Under the pieces are notes generated by a model, which saw only the letters and a list, made by a program, of their open reading frames with translations, had not been told where the DNA came from and made no database searches. The position numbers and the translations under genes were made by a program. Shown piece after piece: positions 8,149-16,421 of a stretch of 21,441 bases of DNA. The stretch spans positions 1 to 21,441 of the forward strand of contig NZ_JBEPNA010000027.1 in assembly GCF_040546025.1 (NCBI RefSeq), given 5' to 3'. Every line of letters starts with the position of its first letter. The first letter of the stretch is position 1. Source of the DNA: Marisediminicola sp040546025. Its GTDB lineage: Bacteria > Actinomycetota > Actinomycetes > Actinomycetales > Microbacteriaceae.

Positions 8149-8744
8149 GCGGGGATCCGGGAGTGCGAGCCCAGCCGGTGCCACGTGCGGTTGTGGTACA
8201 CGAGCGGCGCGGGCTCGGGGCTCTCGGCGTCGTCGGTGGGCACGTTGCCGCCCTCCGACACGTTGGACTGCAGGGCGTGCACCGCGATGACCGTGGAAGT
8301 CCCCGCATCCATCCGGCTGATGATCCGTCCCCGGATCCATACCGGGGCAGCGTGGAACACCGGCTCGCCGGTCACCAGCCGGGACCACTCGGGAGCCTGG
8401 GCGAAGCGGTCGATCCCGCTCGTGGCGCCGAGCTGGGCGAGTTCGAGCTGGTCGGCCTCGAGCAGGTGGACAACGACCGTGTCCGACGAGGTGATCGTCG
8501 CGGAACTCGAGGACTGCGCGGAGACGGAGAACACGAACAGGGGCGGATCGGCGCTGACCGAGATCACCGAGGTCGCGGTGAGGGCGACCGGCCCCGAGCC
8601 ATCGTCCGCCGTGATGAGAGACACCCCGGCAGCGTGGTTGCGGAAGGCGGCCTTGAAGTCGCCCGAGGACAGCGAGTCCGCGAAGTGTGCGGCCGCGGCC
8701 TGCGCCGGGCCGTGGGCCGGAACCGTCTGGCTGTGGATCGTCAC
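8145..8744 (-). CDS. Flavin reductase-like FMN-binding domain protein
   Basis: This 199-residue protein has the split-barrel flavin reductase fold: FRNHAAGVSLITA, then VALTATSVISVSADPPL (about 53-69), the loop following it, and a C-terminal PLVYHNRTWHRL. Family members reduce free FMN or FAD with NAD(P)H, or bind FMN and act on other substrates. The partner oxygenase is not visible here, so the exact role is open. The start is GTG 8744, chosen because GAGGGGA lies 6 bases upstream. The open frame continues to 8876, but that extension has no homology-like features. The stop overlaps the acs start by 4 bases, so the two are co-transcribed and probably co-translated. Confidence 0.8.
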   Translation of the reverse strand: MTIHSQTVPAHGPAQAAAAHFADSLSSGDFKAAFRNHAAGVSLITADDGSGPVALTATSVISVSADPPLFVFSVSAQSSSSATITSSDTVVVHLLEADQLELAQLGATSGIDRFAQAPEWSRLVTGEPVFHAAPVWIRGRIISRMDAGTSTVIAVHALQSNVSEGGNVPTDDAESPEPAPLVYHNRTWHRLGSHSRIPA

Positions 8745-8750
8745 GAGCTG

Positions 8751-8757
8751 TCCCCTC
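8751..8757 (-). promoter_or_regulatory. Ribosome binding site of the flavin reductase gene
   Basis: GAGGGGA on the minus strand, six bases before GTG 8744. It decides the start in favour of the shorter 199-residue product. Confidence 0.55.
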
Positions 8758-8781
8758 GATACGTTGGTCGCGGCGCTTCCC

Positions 8782-8801
8782 GCGTGGTGTGGCGTGGTGT
8801 G
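8782..8801. repeat. Two tandem copies of a 10-mer in a divergent promoter region
   Basis: GCGTGGTGTG occurs twice head to tail (8782-8791 and 8792-8801), continuing as GTG. It lies in the 198-base spacer between the leftward flavin reductase gene and the rightward flotillin-like gene. It could be a binding site or a chance low-complexity tract. Confidence 0.4.
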
Positions 8802-8942
8802 GTGCTGTCCAACGATGTCGCGCGGGGGGCTGCCGGCGCAAAGCCTGTTACCCCGCGTGACGCCCCTTCGCAGCATCCGGCCCGCACGATAGTGTTCAAG
8901 TTATCCTCGGGAAGGTCTCCGGAGTGCCACGAAAGGCCCGCC

Positions 8943-10445
8943 ATGCCGCTTGATCTCACGCCGCAAACCATCACCAACGGCCTCACCATCGCGGTGATCG
9001 CCCTGATCTTCCTTGCCGTGCTGTTCACGCTCGTGCGGAGCATCAAGGTTGCGAAGCCCGATGAGGCGATCATCGTCACCTCGCGACAGCGCACCCGGCG
9101 GCCGGGCGACGCGCAGACCGAGAACGCCGGCCAGCGGGTCGTCTTCGGCTCGCGGGTCTTCGTCAAGCCGATCGTGGAGGCCCACTTCAAGCTGAGCCTG
9201 CGGAGCCGCCAGCTCAACGTGCAGGCGACGGCCCAGACCAGGGACGCCATCACGATCAAGGTCAACGCGGTCGCCGTCGTCAAGGTCGGCGGCTCCGAGT
9301 CGATGGTGCGCGCGGCGGCACAGCGATTCCTCAACCAGCAGGACCAGATCGAGTCGTCGACCGAAGAGGTGTTGAGCGGCTCCGTGCGCTCCATCGTCGG
9401 GCAGCTCACCGTGACCGAGATCATCACCAACCGCTCCGCGCTGCAAGGTCAGGTGCTCGAGGCCGTGCGCGAGTCGCTCGACGTGCAGGGCCTGGAGATC
9501 GACACGTTGCAGATCAAGGAGATCGACGACGACCACGGCTACATCCGCGACCTCGGACGCGGCGAGGCGGCGCGGGTCAAGCAGGTCGCCGAGATCGCCG
9601 AGTCCGTCTCGCGCCAGGCCTCGGAGGAGGCCAGGATCGGTGCCGACCAGGCCGTCGCCGAGCAGCAGCGCAAGCTCGACCTGCGCAACGCCGAGATCCA
9701 GAAGGAGACCGACAAGGCCAGGGCAGAGGCCGCGGCGGCCAAGCCGCTCGCCGAGGCGATCGCCCAACAGGAGGTCATCTCCCAGCAGGAGGTGACCGCG
9801 AGCAAGCGAGTTGGGCTGCGCAAGCAGGAGCTCGACGCCGAGATTCGTGCGGTCGCGGATGCCGAGGCGTACGCGGTCGAGAAGAACGCCGAAGCATCCG
9901 CCGCCGCAAGCGTCGCCGCTGCGAATGCCGACCGCGACCGCCGCAAGTCCGCCGCGGAAGCCGTCGAGGCCGAGGGTGTCGCCGAAAAGAACCGCCGCAT
10001 CGCCGCGGCCCAGGCACTGCAGGCCGAGGGCGAGGCCGAGGCCAACTCGATCCGGGTATAGGGAGCCGCCGAGGCCGAAGCGACCAGGGCCCGCGCGGAT
10101 GCCCTCGACGAGCGTGCTGAGGACCTGCTCCGCCAGCAGATCATCAGCCAGCTGCCCGAAATTGTGCGCGCGGCATCCGAACCGCTCTCGGCGATCGGCA
10201 CCATGACGATCATCGCGACGGACGGGAGCGGAACCGAGCAGGTCGGGCAGAGCGTCGCGAGCCAACTCGCCACCTCGACGCAGATCATCCGGGACCTGGT
10301 CGGCATCGACCTCTCCGAGATCATCACCGGGCGGTCGACGGGCAGCGCGGTGGGCAAGGCGATCGGAGAGAATCTCACGATGGCCGGCGTGCGCGTTCCG
10401 GCTCCCAGTGAATCGTCAGGCAACGCTCCGGTTGAGAGTGTTTAG
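8943..10445 (+). pseudogene. Flotillin-like SPFH/Band 7 membrane protein gene interrupted by in-frame TAG
   Basis: The start is ATG 8943, with GAAAGG 6 bases upstream. Residues about 13-31 are a membrane segment. An SPFH/Band 7 domain follows (to about 190), then a long Ala/Glu/Lys-rich coiled coil with AEAEA repeats, as in flotillins. These proteins scaffold membrane microdomains and keep fluidity in check. Codon 373 (10059-10061) is TAG. The same frame then continues without any indel for 127 more codons to TAG 10443-10445. It resumes GAAEAEATRARADAL and LLRQQIISQLPEIV, exactly what a flotillin C-terminus should look like. Full length would be 500 residues, the usual size. One base change from AAG, CAG or GAG explains the stop. 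The gene may be a recent pseudogene, make a 372-residue truncated protein, be read through, or reflect a sequencing error. The next gene starts 16 bases later. Confidence 0.8.
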
Positions 10446-10453
10446 TAAGGAGA
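10446..10453 (+). promoter_or_regulatory. Ribosome binding site of the GT4 gene
   Basis: TAAGGAGA, eight bases before GTG 10462. It favours this start over the internal GTG at 10552. Confidence 0.6.
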
Positions 10454-10461
10454 CCTGACGC

Positions 10462-12753
10462 GTGGGCGCGGTGGTGCAATCCGATCGCAGCCGCGATCCG
10501 AAGATCCTCCGAAGGTACGCCCTCGTCCCAGCCGCAGAGAGGTACACAACCGTGGCAACTCAGACCGCCCTCGACGCGATGCGTGACGCCCGATCCATTC
10601 TGGAAGGAATCCGCAGCGCGGACGACCTGACCGTCGCGGCCAGTCGCGATGGCGGCACGAGAGCGGTCCGCCTCCTCGCGCAGGCCGCAAACGATACGAG
10701 CGACCAGCTCACCGCCATCGCCGCCGTGCACTCCCTCGCCCAGGTCTTCGACGAGTCGGCCGATGAGGTGCTGATCGGCCTGCTGTCGCACAATGAGCAG
10801 TTCCTGCGGGAGCACGCGGCCTGGGCCTTCGGGGCTCGCCTGCCGCGCTTCGACGCGATCGCCGGCCTCGCCGCAATGGTCATCGCAGGCGGGTTCTCGG
10901 GCATGCTCGCCCAGCGCACCCTCGAGCAGTGGGGGAGCTCCGCTCCGGAACACGTCGGGCTGTCCCTCGAGGGGGCTGTGCTCGGCGTCGACGACGCGAG
11001 CGCACGGTCACGCCTCGTGGAGACCATCGGGCTCATCCCCGGCCGCATTCCCGAACGACTCCTCCGGCGCATCGCCGCCGACGCCGACGAAGCCACCGAG
11101 GTGCGCGCGGTCGCGATTGCCGGCCTCGGCGACCGCGACCCCAACGACGCGATTACCCGCGTGGTCACGGGCCTTGTCAACGGCACCGGCGAGCTCGCCG
11201 ACGTGGCCAGGCTGGCCCTGCTCGACCTCACGGCGGGTGTGAACCCCCGCGCTCCGTGGAGCCAGGGGCTCACGATCGCCCAGCTGTTCCTGCACGCCGA
11301 CATCGACCGTGCCCTGTCGCAGGTCGGGGCGGGCGACAACGGGGGGATCGCGACGCTCCTCGTTCGGCTTGGCGACGCCCTCGTGGCCGGCGACCCGACC
11401 TCCGACGTGGCGAACGCGCTCGACCGTGACGAGCAGGTGAGCCGCGTGCTGACCCTGTCGCGCGGCAGCTCCGCCGACGCGCTCGCCTGCCTCTCCGAGG
11501 TCGGCTCGACCCTGGCGGGTCACGCCTTCGCCTCGGTACCGTTCCAGGGCGAGCCGGTGCAGCTCGCCGACGCCTGGCCGCGTCGGATCGCCGCGCAGCG
11601 GGGCATCCGGCGCGTGCTGCGCGCCGCGGGCACCGTCGACGCCATCCACCTCAGGATGGCCGACATCGGCACCCTCGCGGCCACGACCGTCGCGCGCGAA
11701 CTCGAGATCCCGGTCGTCTTCACCGTCGCCCCCGACCCGCACGGCGTCATTCATTCGCTCGACGCGAGCGGGACCCTCACCCGGGCGAACTTCGGCACCG
11801 TCGACGAGCGTGAGCACTTCTGGTTCCGCGCCCGACTCGTGCAGCGTCTCGCCGCCGACGCCGCCCACACGGTGCTGTTCCCGCGGGCCGACCTCGGCCG
11901 CACGATGCGCGACCTCGTCGGCATCGACATTGCCGCCCACCCCGAACGGCACTCCGTGGTCGCCGAGGGTATCGATATCGCTGTCATTGAGGCCGCCTCC
12001 GCCGACGCTCGAACAGGGGCGCAGGCGAGAGACGAGACGCCCGCCCTACCCGCATTCGAGACCCTCGACGCGCTGCTGTCAGGCCTGCCCGACTCCCGCA
12101 GGACGCTCCCGCTCGCCATCACCGTTGGCCGCCTCCACAGGGTCAAGGGCATGGCCACGCTCGTCGAGACCTGGGCGGCGGACGCGCAGCTGCGCGAGCG
12201 ATGCAACCTCCTCATCATCGGGGGCGACCTCGACAATCCCTCTGCCGACGAACGCGAGCAGCTCGATCGGATCACCGCGGCCCTGCCCGGTGGCGACGCC
12301 GGGGCCAGCGGGCTGATCCTCGCGGGGCACCGTGCCAATGACACCGCAGCCCGCTGGCTCGCCGCGGCCAGGTTCGGCCGGCCCGGTCTCGCGGCACCGC
12401 ACGGCGTCTACGTCTGCGCGAGCATGAAGGAAGAGTTCGGGATCGCCCTGCTCGAGGCAATGGCGACGGGACTGCCCGTCGTGGCGCCGGCCGCGGGCGG
12501 GCCGGCCACCTACGTCGAGCAGGGAGTCACCGGGTTCCTCGTCGATACGAGCGACCGCGCAGCTCTCGCCGCTGGGATCTCCGACGCCCTCGACGCCGCG
12601 GTCGGACCATTCGGTCCGGAGAATGCCCGGCGGGCGAGTGACATGGTCGCCGGCACCTTCACGATCCAGGCCATGGCCACGACGCTCGCGACCGTGTACC
12701 GTGACGTCGCGGGTGCGAACGAGGTCATCGACTGGGCGTTGAGCACGTCGTGA
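10462..12753 (+). CDS. GT4-type glycosyltransferase with N-terminal HEAT-like repeats
   Basis: This 763-residue cytosolic protein has two parts. Residues about 35-340 are alpha-helical with HEAT-like repeats: paired Ala/Leu-rich helices such as AIAAVHSLAQVF, REHAAWAFGARL and EVRAVAIAGLGDR. Residues about 380-745 are a GT-B glycosyltransferase: TVGRLHRVKGM, LLIIGGDL, and the EX7E signature Glu657-Glu665 in KEEFGIALLEAMATGLPVVAPAAGGP. Retaining GT4 enzymes use nucleotide sugars; donor and acceptor cannot be read from the sequence. HEAT repeats usually bind protein partners. GTG 10462 is supported by TAAGGAGA. The end overlaps the next glycosyltransferase gene by 4 bases (GTGA), so the two enzymes probably act together, for example in making a glycolipid or glycan. 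Confidence 0.82.
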   Translation: MGAVVQSDRSRDPKILRRYALVPAAERYTTVATQTALDAMRDARSILEGIRSADDLTVAASRDGGTRAVRLLAQAANDTSDQLTAIAAVHSLAQVFDESADEVLIGLLSHNEQFLREHAAWAFGARLPRFDAIAGLAAMVIAGGFSGMLAQRTLEQWGSSAPEHVGLSLEGAVLGVDDASARSRLVETIGLIPGRIPERLLRRIAADADEATEVRAVAIAGLGDRDPNDAITRVVTGLVNGTGELADVARLALLDLTAGVNPRAPWSQGLTIAQLFLHADIDRALSQVGAGDNGGIATLLVRLGDALVAGDPTSDVANALDRDEQVSRVLTLSRGSSADALACLSEVGSTLAGHAFASVPFQGEPVQLADAWPRRIAAQRGIRRVLRAAGTVDAIHLRMADIGTLAATTVARELEIPVVFTVAPDPHGVIHSLDASGTLTRANFGTVDEREHFWFRARLVQRLAADAAHTVLFPRADLGRTMRDLVGIDIAAHPERHSVVAEGIDIAVIEAASADARTGAQARDETPALPAFETLDALLSGLPDSRRTLPLAITVGRLHRVKGMATLVETWAADAQLRERCNLLIIGGDLDNPSADEREQLDRITAALPGGDAGASGLILAGHRANDTAARWLAAARFGRPGLAAPHGVYVCASMKEEFGIALLEAMATGLPVVAPAAGGPATYVEQGVTGFLVDTSDRAALAAGISDALDAAVGPFGPENARRASDMVAGTFTIQAMATTLATVYRDVAGANEVIDWALSTS

Positions 12754-14063
12754 CCCTGCTGATCATCAGCCCCGACTACGCGTCACACCTCTACCCGCTC
12801 GCCACACTGGGAACGGCGTGGCAGGCCGCGGGGGAGCGGGTCGTCGTCGCGACCGGACCGGCGACGCACACGATCGTGGAGTCCTTCGGATTCGAGCGGG
12901 TGCACCTCCAGCTCGGCCGCGGCTCCAACCCGGGGGTCATCCGCGCCGAGGACCAGCCCACCGGCGAGGATGATGCCCTGCGCGGCTTCTTCGATGCCAC
13001 CCGCGTCGGGATGGTTGAGACGCTCGCCTTCCAGGCGGCCGCCCGCAGCGACGATCTGCTCTGGAACCCCGTCGCTGTCGCACGTGATGTGCAGAGGATC
13101 GTCGCCGAGGTTCGCCCCGACCACGTGATCGTCGACCACCTCGCGTTCAGCGCCCGGCTCGCGCTCGCCAGCGCGGGAATCGCCCACGCCGACGTCGTGC
13201 TCGGGCATCCTTCCGCGCTGCCGGTCGGCGGCGAGGTCTACGGCTATCCGCCGGCGTGGCCGCGCGCCTTCGACCCGTCCCACGATGATCTTGAGTCGCT
13301 GCTGCGGCTCTGCGAGCGCGTGCGCGACGACTTCACCGCGCAGTGGAACGACGCGCTCCGCCAACTTGACCCGGATGCCGTCCCGAGCAGCGACGCGTTC
13401 GCCGAAAGCGGCGACCTGCTCCTGCTCAACTACCCGGAGGAACTCCACGATCCCGCCCGCGGTGAGCTCCTGCCGCCGCACGCCTTCCTCGGGTCGGCCG
13501 TGCGCACTGAGGCGCCCGACGAGGAGGTGGAAGCCTGGCTCGCCGAGAACGACATCCCCGTCGTATACGTCAGCTTCGGCAGCTTCCTCTCCGTACGCGG
13601 CGACGTGCTGGCGCGCGTGGCCGAGGCCCTCCGCGGGCTCGAGGTGCGAGTCGCGCTCGCGACAGGCTCGACGCCCACGGAGGATCTTGGCGCCCTCCCG
13701 TCGACCTGGCTCGTGCGCGGCTTCCTCCCGCAGGTGCGCCTACTCGACCACTCGTGCCTCGCGGTCTCGCACGGAGGGAACAACTCGGTGACCGAATCGA
13801 TGACGGCCGGGGTTCCGATGCTGTTGTTGCCGTTCTCGACCGACCAGTTCGCGGGCGCGGCGGCGATCGAGGCGGTGGGGTTCGGCGAAGCGCTCGATCC
13901 GAACAGCGCTTCCGCGTGGGAGCTGCGCGCTGCCGCCGAGCGGATCCTCTTGGCATCCGGAGCGAACCGCCAGGCCCTTGCGCGGCTCGGGGAGTCGCTG
14001 GCGCGCGGCGCCGGTCCACGGCGTGCTCGCGAGGCGCTGCTCACGGCCGCCCCGATCGGCTGA
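12750..14063 (+). CDS. GT1-type (UGT/MurG-like) glycosyltransferase
   Basis: This 437-residue GT-B fold enzyme resembles macrolide/sterol-type glycosyltransferases. The N-terminal acceptor domain opens MTLLIISPDYASHLYPL, where the loop equivalent to GHxxP lacks the usual Gly-His pair, and includes PDHVIVDHLAF. The C-terminal donor domain has VVYVSFGSF, WLVRGFLPQVRLL and SHGGNNSVTESMTAGVPML with His341. These are the UGT-signature positions that hold the nucleotide sugar. The start is GTG 12750, overlapping the GT4 stop by 4 bases. An inverting transfer to a small molecule or lipid is the family norm; the actual substrate is not evident. No membrane segment or signal peptide is visible. Confidence 0.82.
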   Translation: MTLLIISPDYASHLYPLATLGTAWQAAGERVVVATGPATHTIVESFGFERVHLQLGRGSNPGVIRAEDQPTGEDDALRGFFDATRVGMVETLAFQAAARSDDLLWNPVAVARDVQRIVAEVRPDHVIVDHLAFSARLALASAGIAHADVVLGHPSALPVGGEVYGYPPAWPRAFDPSHDDLESLLRLCERVRDDFTAQWNDALRQLDPDAVPSSDAFAESGDLLLLNYPEELHDPARGELLPPHAFLGSAVRTEAPDEEVEAWLAENDIPVVYVSFGSFLSVRGDVLARVAEALRGLEVRVALATGSTPTEDLGALPSTWLVRGFLPQVRLLDHSCLAVSHGGNNSVTESMTAGVPMLLLPFSTDQFAGAAAIEAVGFGEALDPNSASAWELRAAAERILLASGANRQALARLGESLARGAGPRRAREALLTAAPIG

Positions 14064-14080
14064 GAACGATATTCGTGGGT

Positions 14081-14086
14081 TAGAAT
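14081..14086 (+). promoter_or_regulatory. Candidate -10 element upstream of the Pr6Pr-like gene
   Basis: TAGAAT matches the -10 consensus at 5 of 6 positions, in an AT-richer patch 18 bases after the GT1 stop. A weak -35-like CTGAGA (14060-14065) has a short 15-base spacer. This suggests the membrane protein gene has its own promoter. Confidence 0.35.
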
Positions 14087-14168
14087 CGAGCCTTGCACCG
14101 GGAGCCTCGCGCGCTAGTGGTTGGATCGCCATCACCCGGCCGCCTGGGCCGCGGCGGAGGAGGGGCGG

Positions 14169-14948
14169 ATGCGCAAGGCCTTTGGAGTCACCCGACTCGT
14201 CGCTGGCGCCCTCGGCATCCTTGTGCTCGCACTGCATCTCGACTACAGCCTCGGATCCGGCTCCTCGGCCCTGCCCAACTTCTTCAGCTACTTCTCGATG
14301 CAGAGCGCAATCGCCGGGGTGATCCTCTGGCTGATCGGTGGCGTGATCGCCCTGCGGCGGTCGGCGGATCCGCGCTGGCTGATGACCGCGAGGATGCTCG
14401 TGACGACCTACCTGCTCGTGTCCGGTGTCGTCTACACGATCATCGTGGCGCAGGCAGTTGCCAGGGGCGTGTCGATCCAGGTTCCGTGGACGAGCCAGGT
14501 GCTGCACTACTGGATGCCCGCGTACGCCCTCGTCGACTGGCTCCTCGCGCCCCGGCGGGCGAGCATCCGCTGGATCTCGCTCCGGGGAGTGCTCGCGTTC
14601 CCGATCGCATGGGGCGCGTTCACAATGGTGCGCGGGGCAATGGTCGGGTGGTACCCGTACTTTTTCCTCGACCCGTACCAGGTGAGTGGACCGGCCGAAT
14701 TCGCGGCCTACGGCGCGATCGTCCTGTCGTTCATCATGCTGGTCGCGGTACTGCTGATTCTCGCCAGCCGCTACCTGCCCCGCCCGGGCCGCCCGCCCGG
14801 GCTCGACCTCGACAGGCCGCGGCGCGGCGCATCAGGCCGGCGAGAACGGCTCGAGGCTCACTCTGGCCCGCAGGATGACCTCCTCGTCGTCCAGCTCGGC
14901 AAGGGCGGCGGCCCTCTCCGCGCCGACGAGCCCGACAAGAATCGGTGA
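14169..14948 (+). CDS. Pr6Pr family-like integral membrane protein
   Basis: This 259-residue protein has about six hydrophobic segments, including VAGALGILVLALHL, AIAGVILWLIGGVIAL, YLLVSGVVYTIIVAQAV, VLAFPIAWGAFTMV and AIVLSFIMLVAVLLILA. The pattern NFFSYFSMQS after the first helix, HYWMPAYALVDWLL in the middle and GWYPYFFLDP before the last helix match what I know of Pr6Pr membrane proteins. Their function is not established. ATG 14169 is chosen because GGAGGAGGGG lies just upstream; the frame also opens at 14121. The last 39 codons are antisense to the convergent amine oxidase gene (117-base overlap) and encode a hydrophilic tail after the final membrane helix. That tail may not matter functionally. 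Confidence 0.75.
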   Translation: MRKAFGVTRLVAGALGILVLALHLDYSLGSGSSALPNFFSYFSMQSAIAGVILWLIGGVIALRRSADPRWLMTARMLVTTYLLVSGVVYTIIVAQAVARGVSIQVPWTSQVLHYWMPAYALVDWLLAPRRASIRWISLRGVLAFPIAWGAFTMVRGAMVGWYPYFFLDPYQVSGPAEFAAYGAIVLSFIMLVAVLLILASRYLPRPGRPPGLDLDRPRRGASGRRERLEAHSGPQDDLLVVQLGKGGGPLRADEPDKNR

Positions 14949-16217
14949 CCCAGTCACCGGTTCGAGGTTGATCCACCGGGTGATGTCGAGGTCGCCGCCG
15001 ACCACCGTCCAGTGCACCGCGTCGGTGTTCCAGAACGCCTCATCGAATCGCAACCAGACCTTGTCGACCGTGCCGACCTCGAGTCCGATCATCGCGATGG
15101 TGTGGCTGAGCGGCAACTGCGGGTCGAACTTGATGTCCCGGCTCTTGAGCACCCCGAGCGGAACTGCGACGACAACGCGGTCGGCCTGAAGGGATTCTCC
15201 CGTCGCGAAGCGGATGCTTACACCCTCGTCGCCGTATGCGACCTCGGAGACGATGTTGCTCGTCCAGACCGCGATGGAGTCGAGGGCATCGCTCACGAGC
15301 GTCTGAAAGCCGCCGAGCACGATCGTGTCGGCGGTGCGCGTCCCATCGGCGAGGCCGAAGCGCACAGACAGCTCATCGGGGTCCGCGCCGAAACGGAGGG
15401 CGACGTCGTTGCGGAGGTAACTCTGCAGCCAATCGGCGTCGCCCACCAGTGCGTCCTCCGGCCGGTCGGCCGGTGGCACCAGATCGAGCGCGCTCGCGAG
15501 CGTGACGTCGCCGGGGAGCGCGGCGGCGGCGCTAATCGCGCCGGCGACAATCTCGGCGCCGACGGTCGACTCCTCGAGTTCGACACCGTCGGGGGTGCGG
15601 ATGGCCCGCGCGGCGTCGAGCTCCTGCGTCTCGATGTCCAGCCGAGACAGCTCGGCGACGATCTCGGGGGAGGTCGCCGAGTCGAAGCGGCCGGCGCCGA
15701 GTTCGACCGGCACTGCCCAGTCATCCGAATCGACGGTTTTGATGCGCCCTCCGACGCGCTCGCTCGCCTCGAGCACGGTCACGTCAAACCCAGCGTCGAC
15801 GAGGGACCTGGCGGCGGCGGCGCCGGCGGCACCGGCGCCAATCACGGCGATCCGCTCGGTCGGATCCGCCGTTGCGATGATCTCCTCGGCCGCGCGCCTC
15901 CCCGAGTCCCAGGCGCCGGCGACCGTTCCCGGCTGCGCCGTGGAGGTCGCCTCACCGGCGAAGAAAACCCGGTCGGCAACCGGACGGGCCAGGGAGTCGC
16001 GCTGGTCGGGATTCGAGCCGACGCCGAGAAAGCTGAATGCGCCGAGGGCGAAGGGATCCGTCGACCACGACGAGCGCACCATGCCGGCGGGCTCGGGAAT
16101 CGGGAGGTCGTCGGGGGTCGTGGTCGGCGTCGGACGCGGCTCCGGCCCGGTGCACGCACTCACCGCCACGAGAGTGAGGCTCGTTGCCGCGCCGACGATG
16201 AAGCTGCGTCGCTGCAC
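14832..16217 (-). CDS. Exported, circularly permuted flavin amine oxidase-like protein (Tat lipoprotein)
   Basis: 461 residues. The N-terminus MQRRSFIVGAATSLTLVAVSAC joins a twin-arginine motif (RRSFI) to a lipobox with Cys22, followed by a Pro/Thr linker. This predicts export of a folded, FAD-loaded lipoprotein. The catalytic part holds all landmarks of the flavin amine oxidase family in rotated order. The segment normally at the C-terminus comes first: WSTDPFALGAFSF, FFAGEAT (85-91), PGTVAGAWDSGRRAAEEI. Then comes the normal N-terminal FAD motif IAVIGAGAAG with VLEASERVGGRI (about 123-159), then the substrate domain with the family lysine Lys386 in VDKVWLRF. The protein ends in LVGLVGAERAAALAELDDEEV and LRARVSLEPFSPA, which normally precede the WxxDP segment. 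Family enzymes oxidise amines to imines, releasing hydrogen peroxide; the substrate is unknown. GTG 16217 has AAGGGAGG upstream. Confidence 0.85.
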   Translation of the reverse strand: MQRRSFIVGAATSLTLVAVSACTGPEPRPTPTTTPDDLPIPEPAGMVRSSWSTDPFALGAFSFLGVGSNPDQRDSLARPVADRVFFAGEATSTAQPGTVAGAWDSGRRAAEEIIATADPTERIAVIGAGAAGAAAARSLVDAGFDVTVLEASERVGGRIKTVDSDDWAVPVELGAGRFDSATSPEIVAELSRLDIETQELDAARAIRTPDGVELEESTVGAEIVAGAISAAAALPGDVTLASALDLVPPADRPEDALVGDADWLQSYLRNDVALRFGADPDELSVRFGLADGTRTADTIVLGGFQTLVSDALDSIAVWTSNIVSEVAYGDEGVSIRFATGESLQADRVVVAVPLGVLKSRDIKFDPQLPLSHTIAMIGLEVGTVDKVWLRFDEAFWNTDAVHWTVVGGDLDITRWINLEPVTGSPILVGLVGAERAAALAELDDEEVILRARVSLEPFSPA

Positions 16218-16222
16218 GAGTG

Positions 16223-16230
16223 CCTCCCTT
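16223..16230 (-). promoter_or_regulatory. Ribosome binding site of the permuted amine oxidase gene
   Basis: AAGGGAGG on the minus strand, five bases before GTG 16217. It fixes the start so that the twin-arginine motif is at residues 3-4, which is where a Tat signal should be. The longer open frame to 16358 is not needed. Confidence 0.65.
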
Positions 16231-16298
16231 CGGCCCGACGCGTTGGTCAGGCCGCCCCGGTCACCCAATTGTCTCTCACCTTGGCGGTTCCGTGTCGT

Positions 16299-16345
16299 GC
16301 GCGCGCCTGCCGGGGTGGGAAGAGGGGGCTCCTGCCGGCGCGCGC
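16299..16345. repeat. 9-bp GC inverted repeat, possible stem-loop
   Basis: GCGCGCGCC (16299-16307) and GGCGCGCGC (16337-16345) are exact complements with a 29-base loop. CCTGCCGG occurs twice, once just inside the left arm and once running into the right arm. It could be a regulatory structure in the 5' region of the leftward gene, or simple GC-rich sequence. Confidence 0.35.
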
Positions 16346-16421
16346 AGGTGCACAACACACGCCGTCATCCGGTGCAACAGACCGACCAGTTACCAGCGAA
16401 TTCAAGGGGCGCGCTCGCCAT

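Noticed and set aside
8149..8841. Upstream extension of the acs frame
   Set aside because: It overlaps the flavin reductase gene out of frame and has shadow composition. GTG 8148 gives the expected Acs start.
8163..8942. Upstream extension of the flotillin frame
   Set aside because: It is antisense to the flavin reductase gene. ATG 8943 has a ribosome binding site and is followed directly by the membrane anchor.
8901..10265. 454-residue leftward frame opposite the flotillin gene
   Set aside because: Leu/Gly/Asp-rich mirror of an Ala/Glu/Lys coiled coil. No domain is recognisable.
10164..10445. Separate small gene downstream of the flotillin stop
   Set aside because: It is in the same frame as the flotillin and reads as its C-terminus. 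There is no ribosome binding site before GTG 10164.
14832..16217. Amine oxidase as a fusion of two partial genes or a duplicated C-terminal block
   Set aside because: Each landmark occurs once and the two ends meet exactly at one position of the normal protein, so a simple permutation explains it better.
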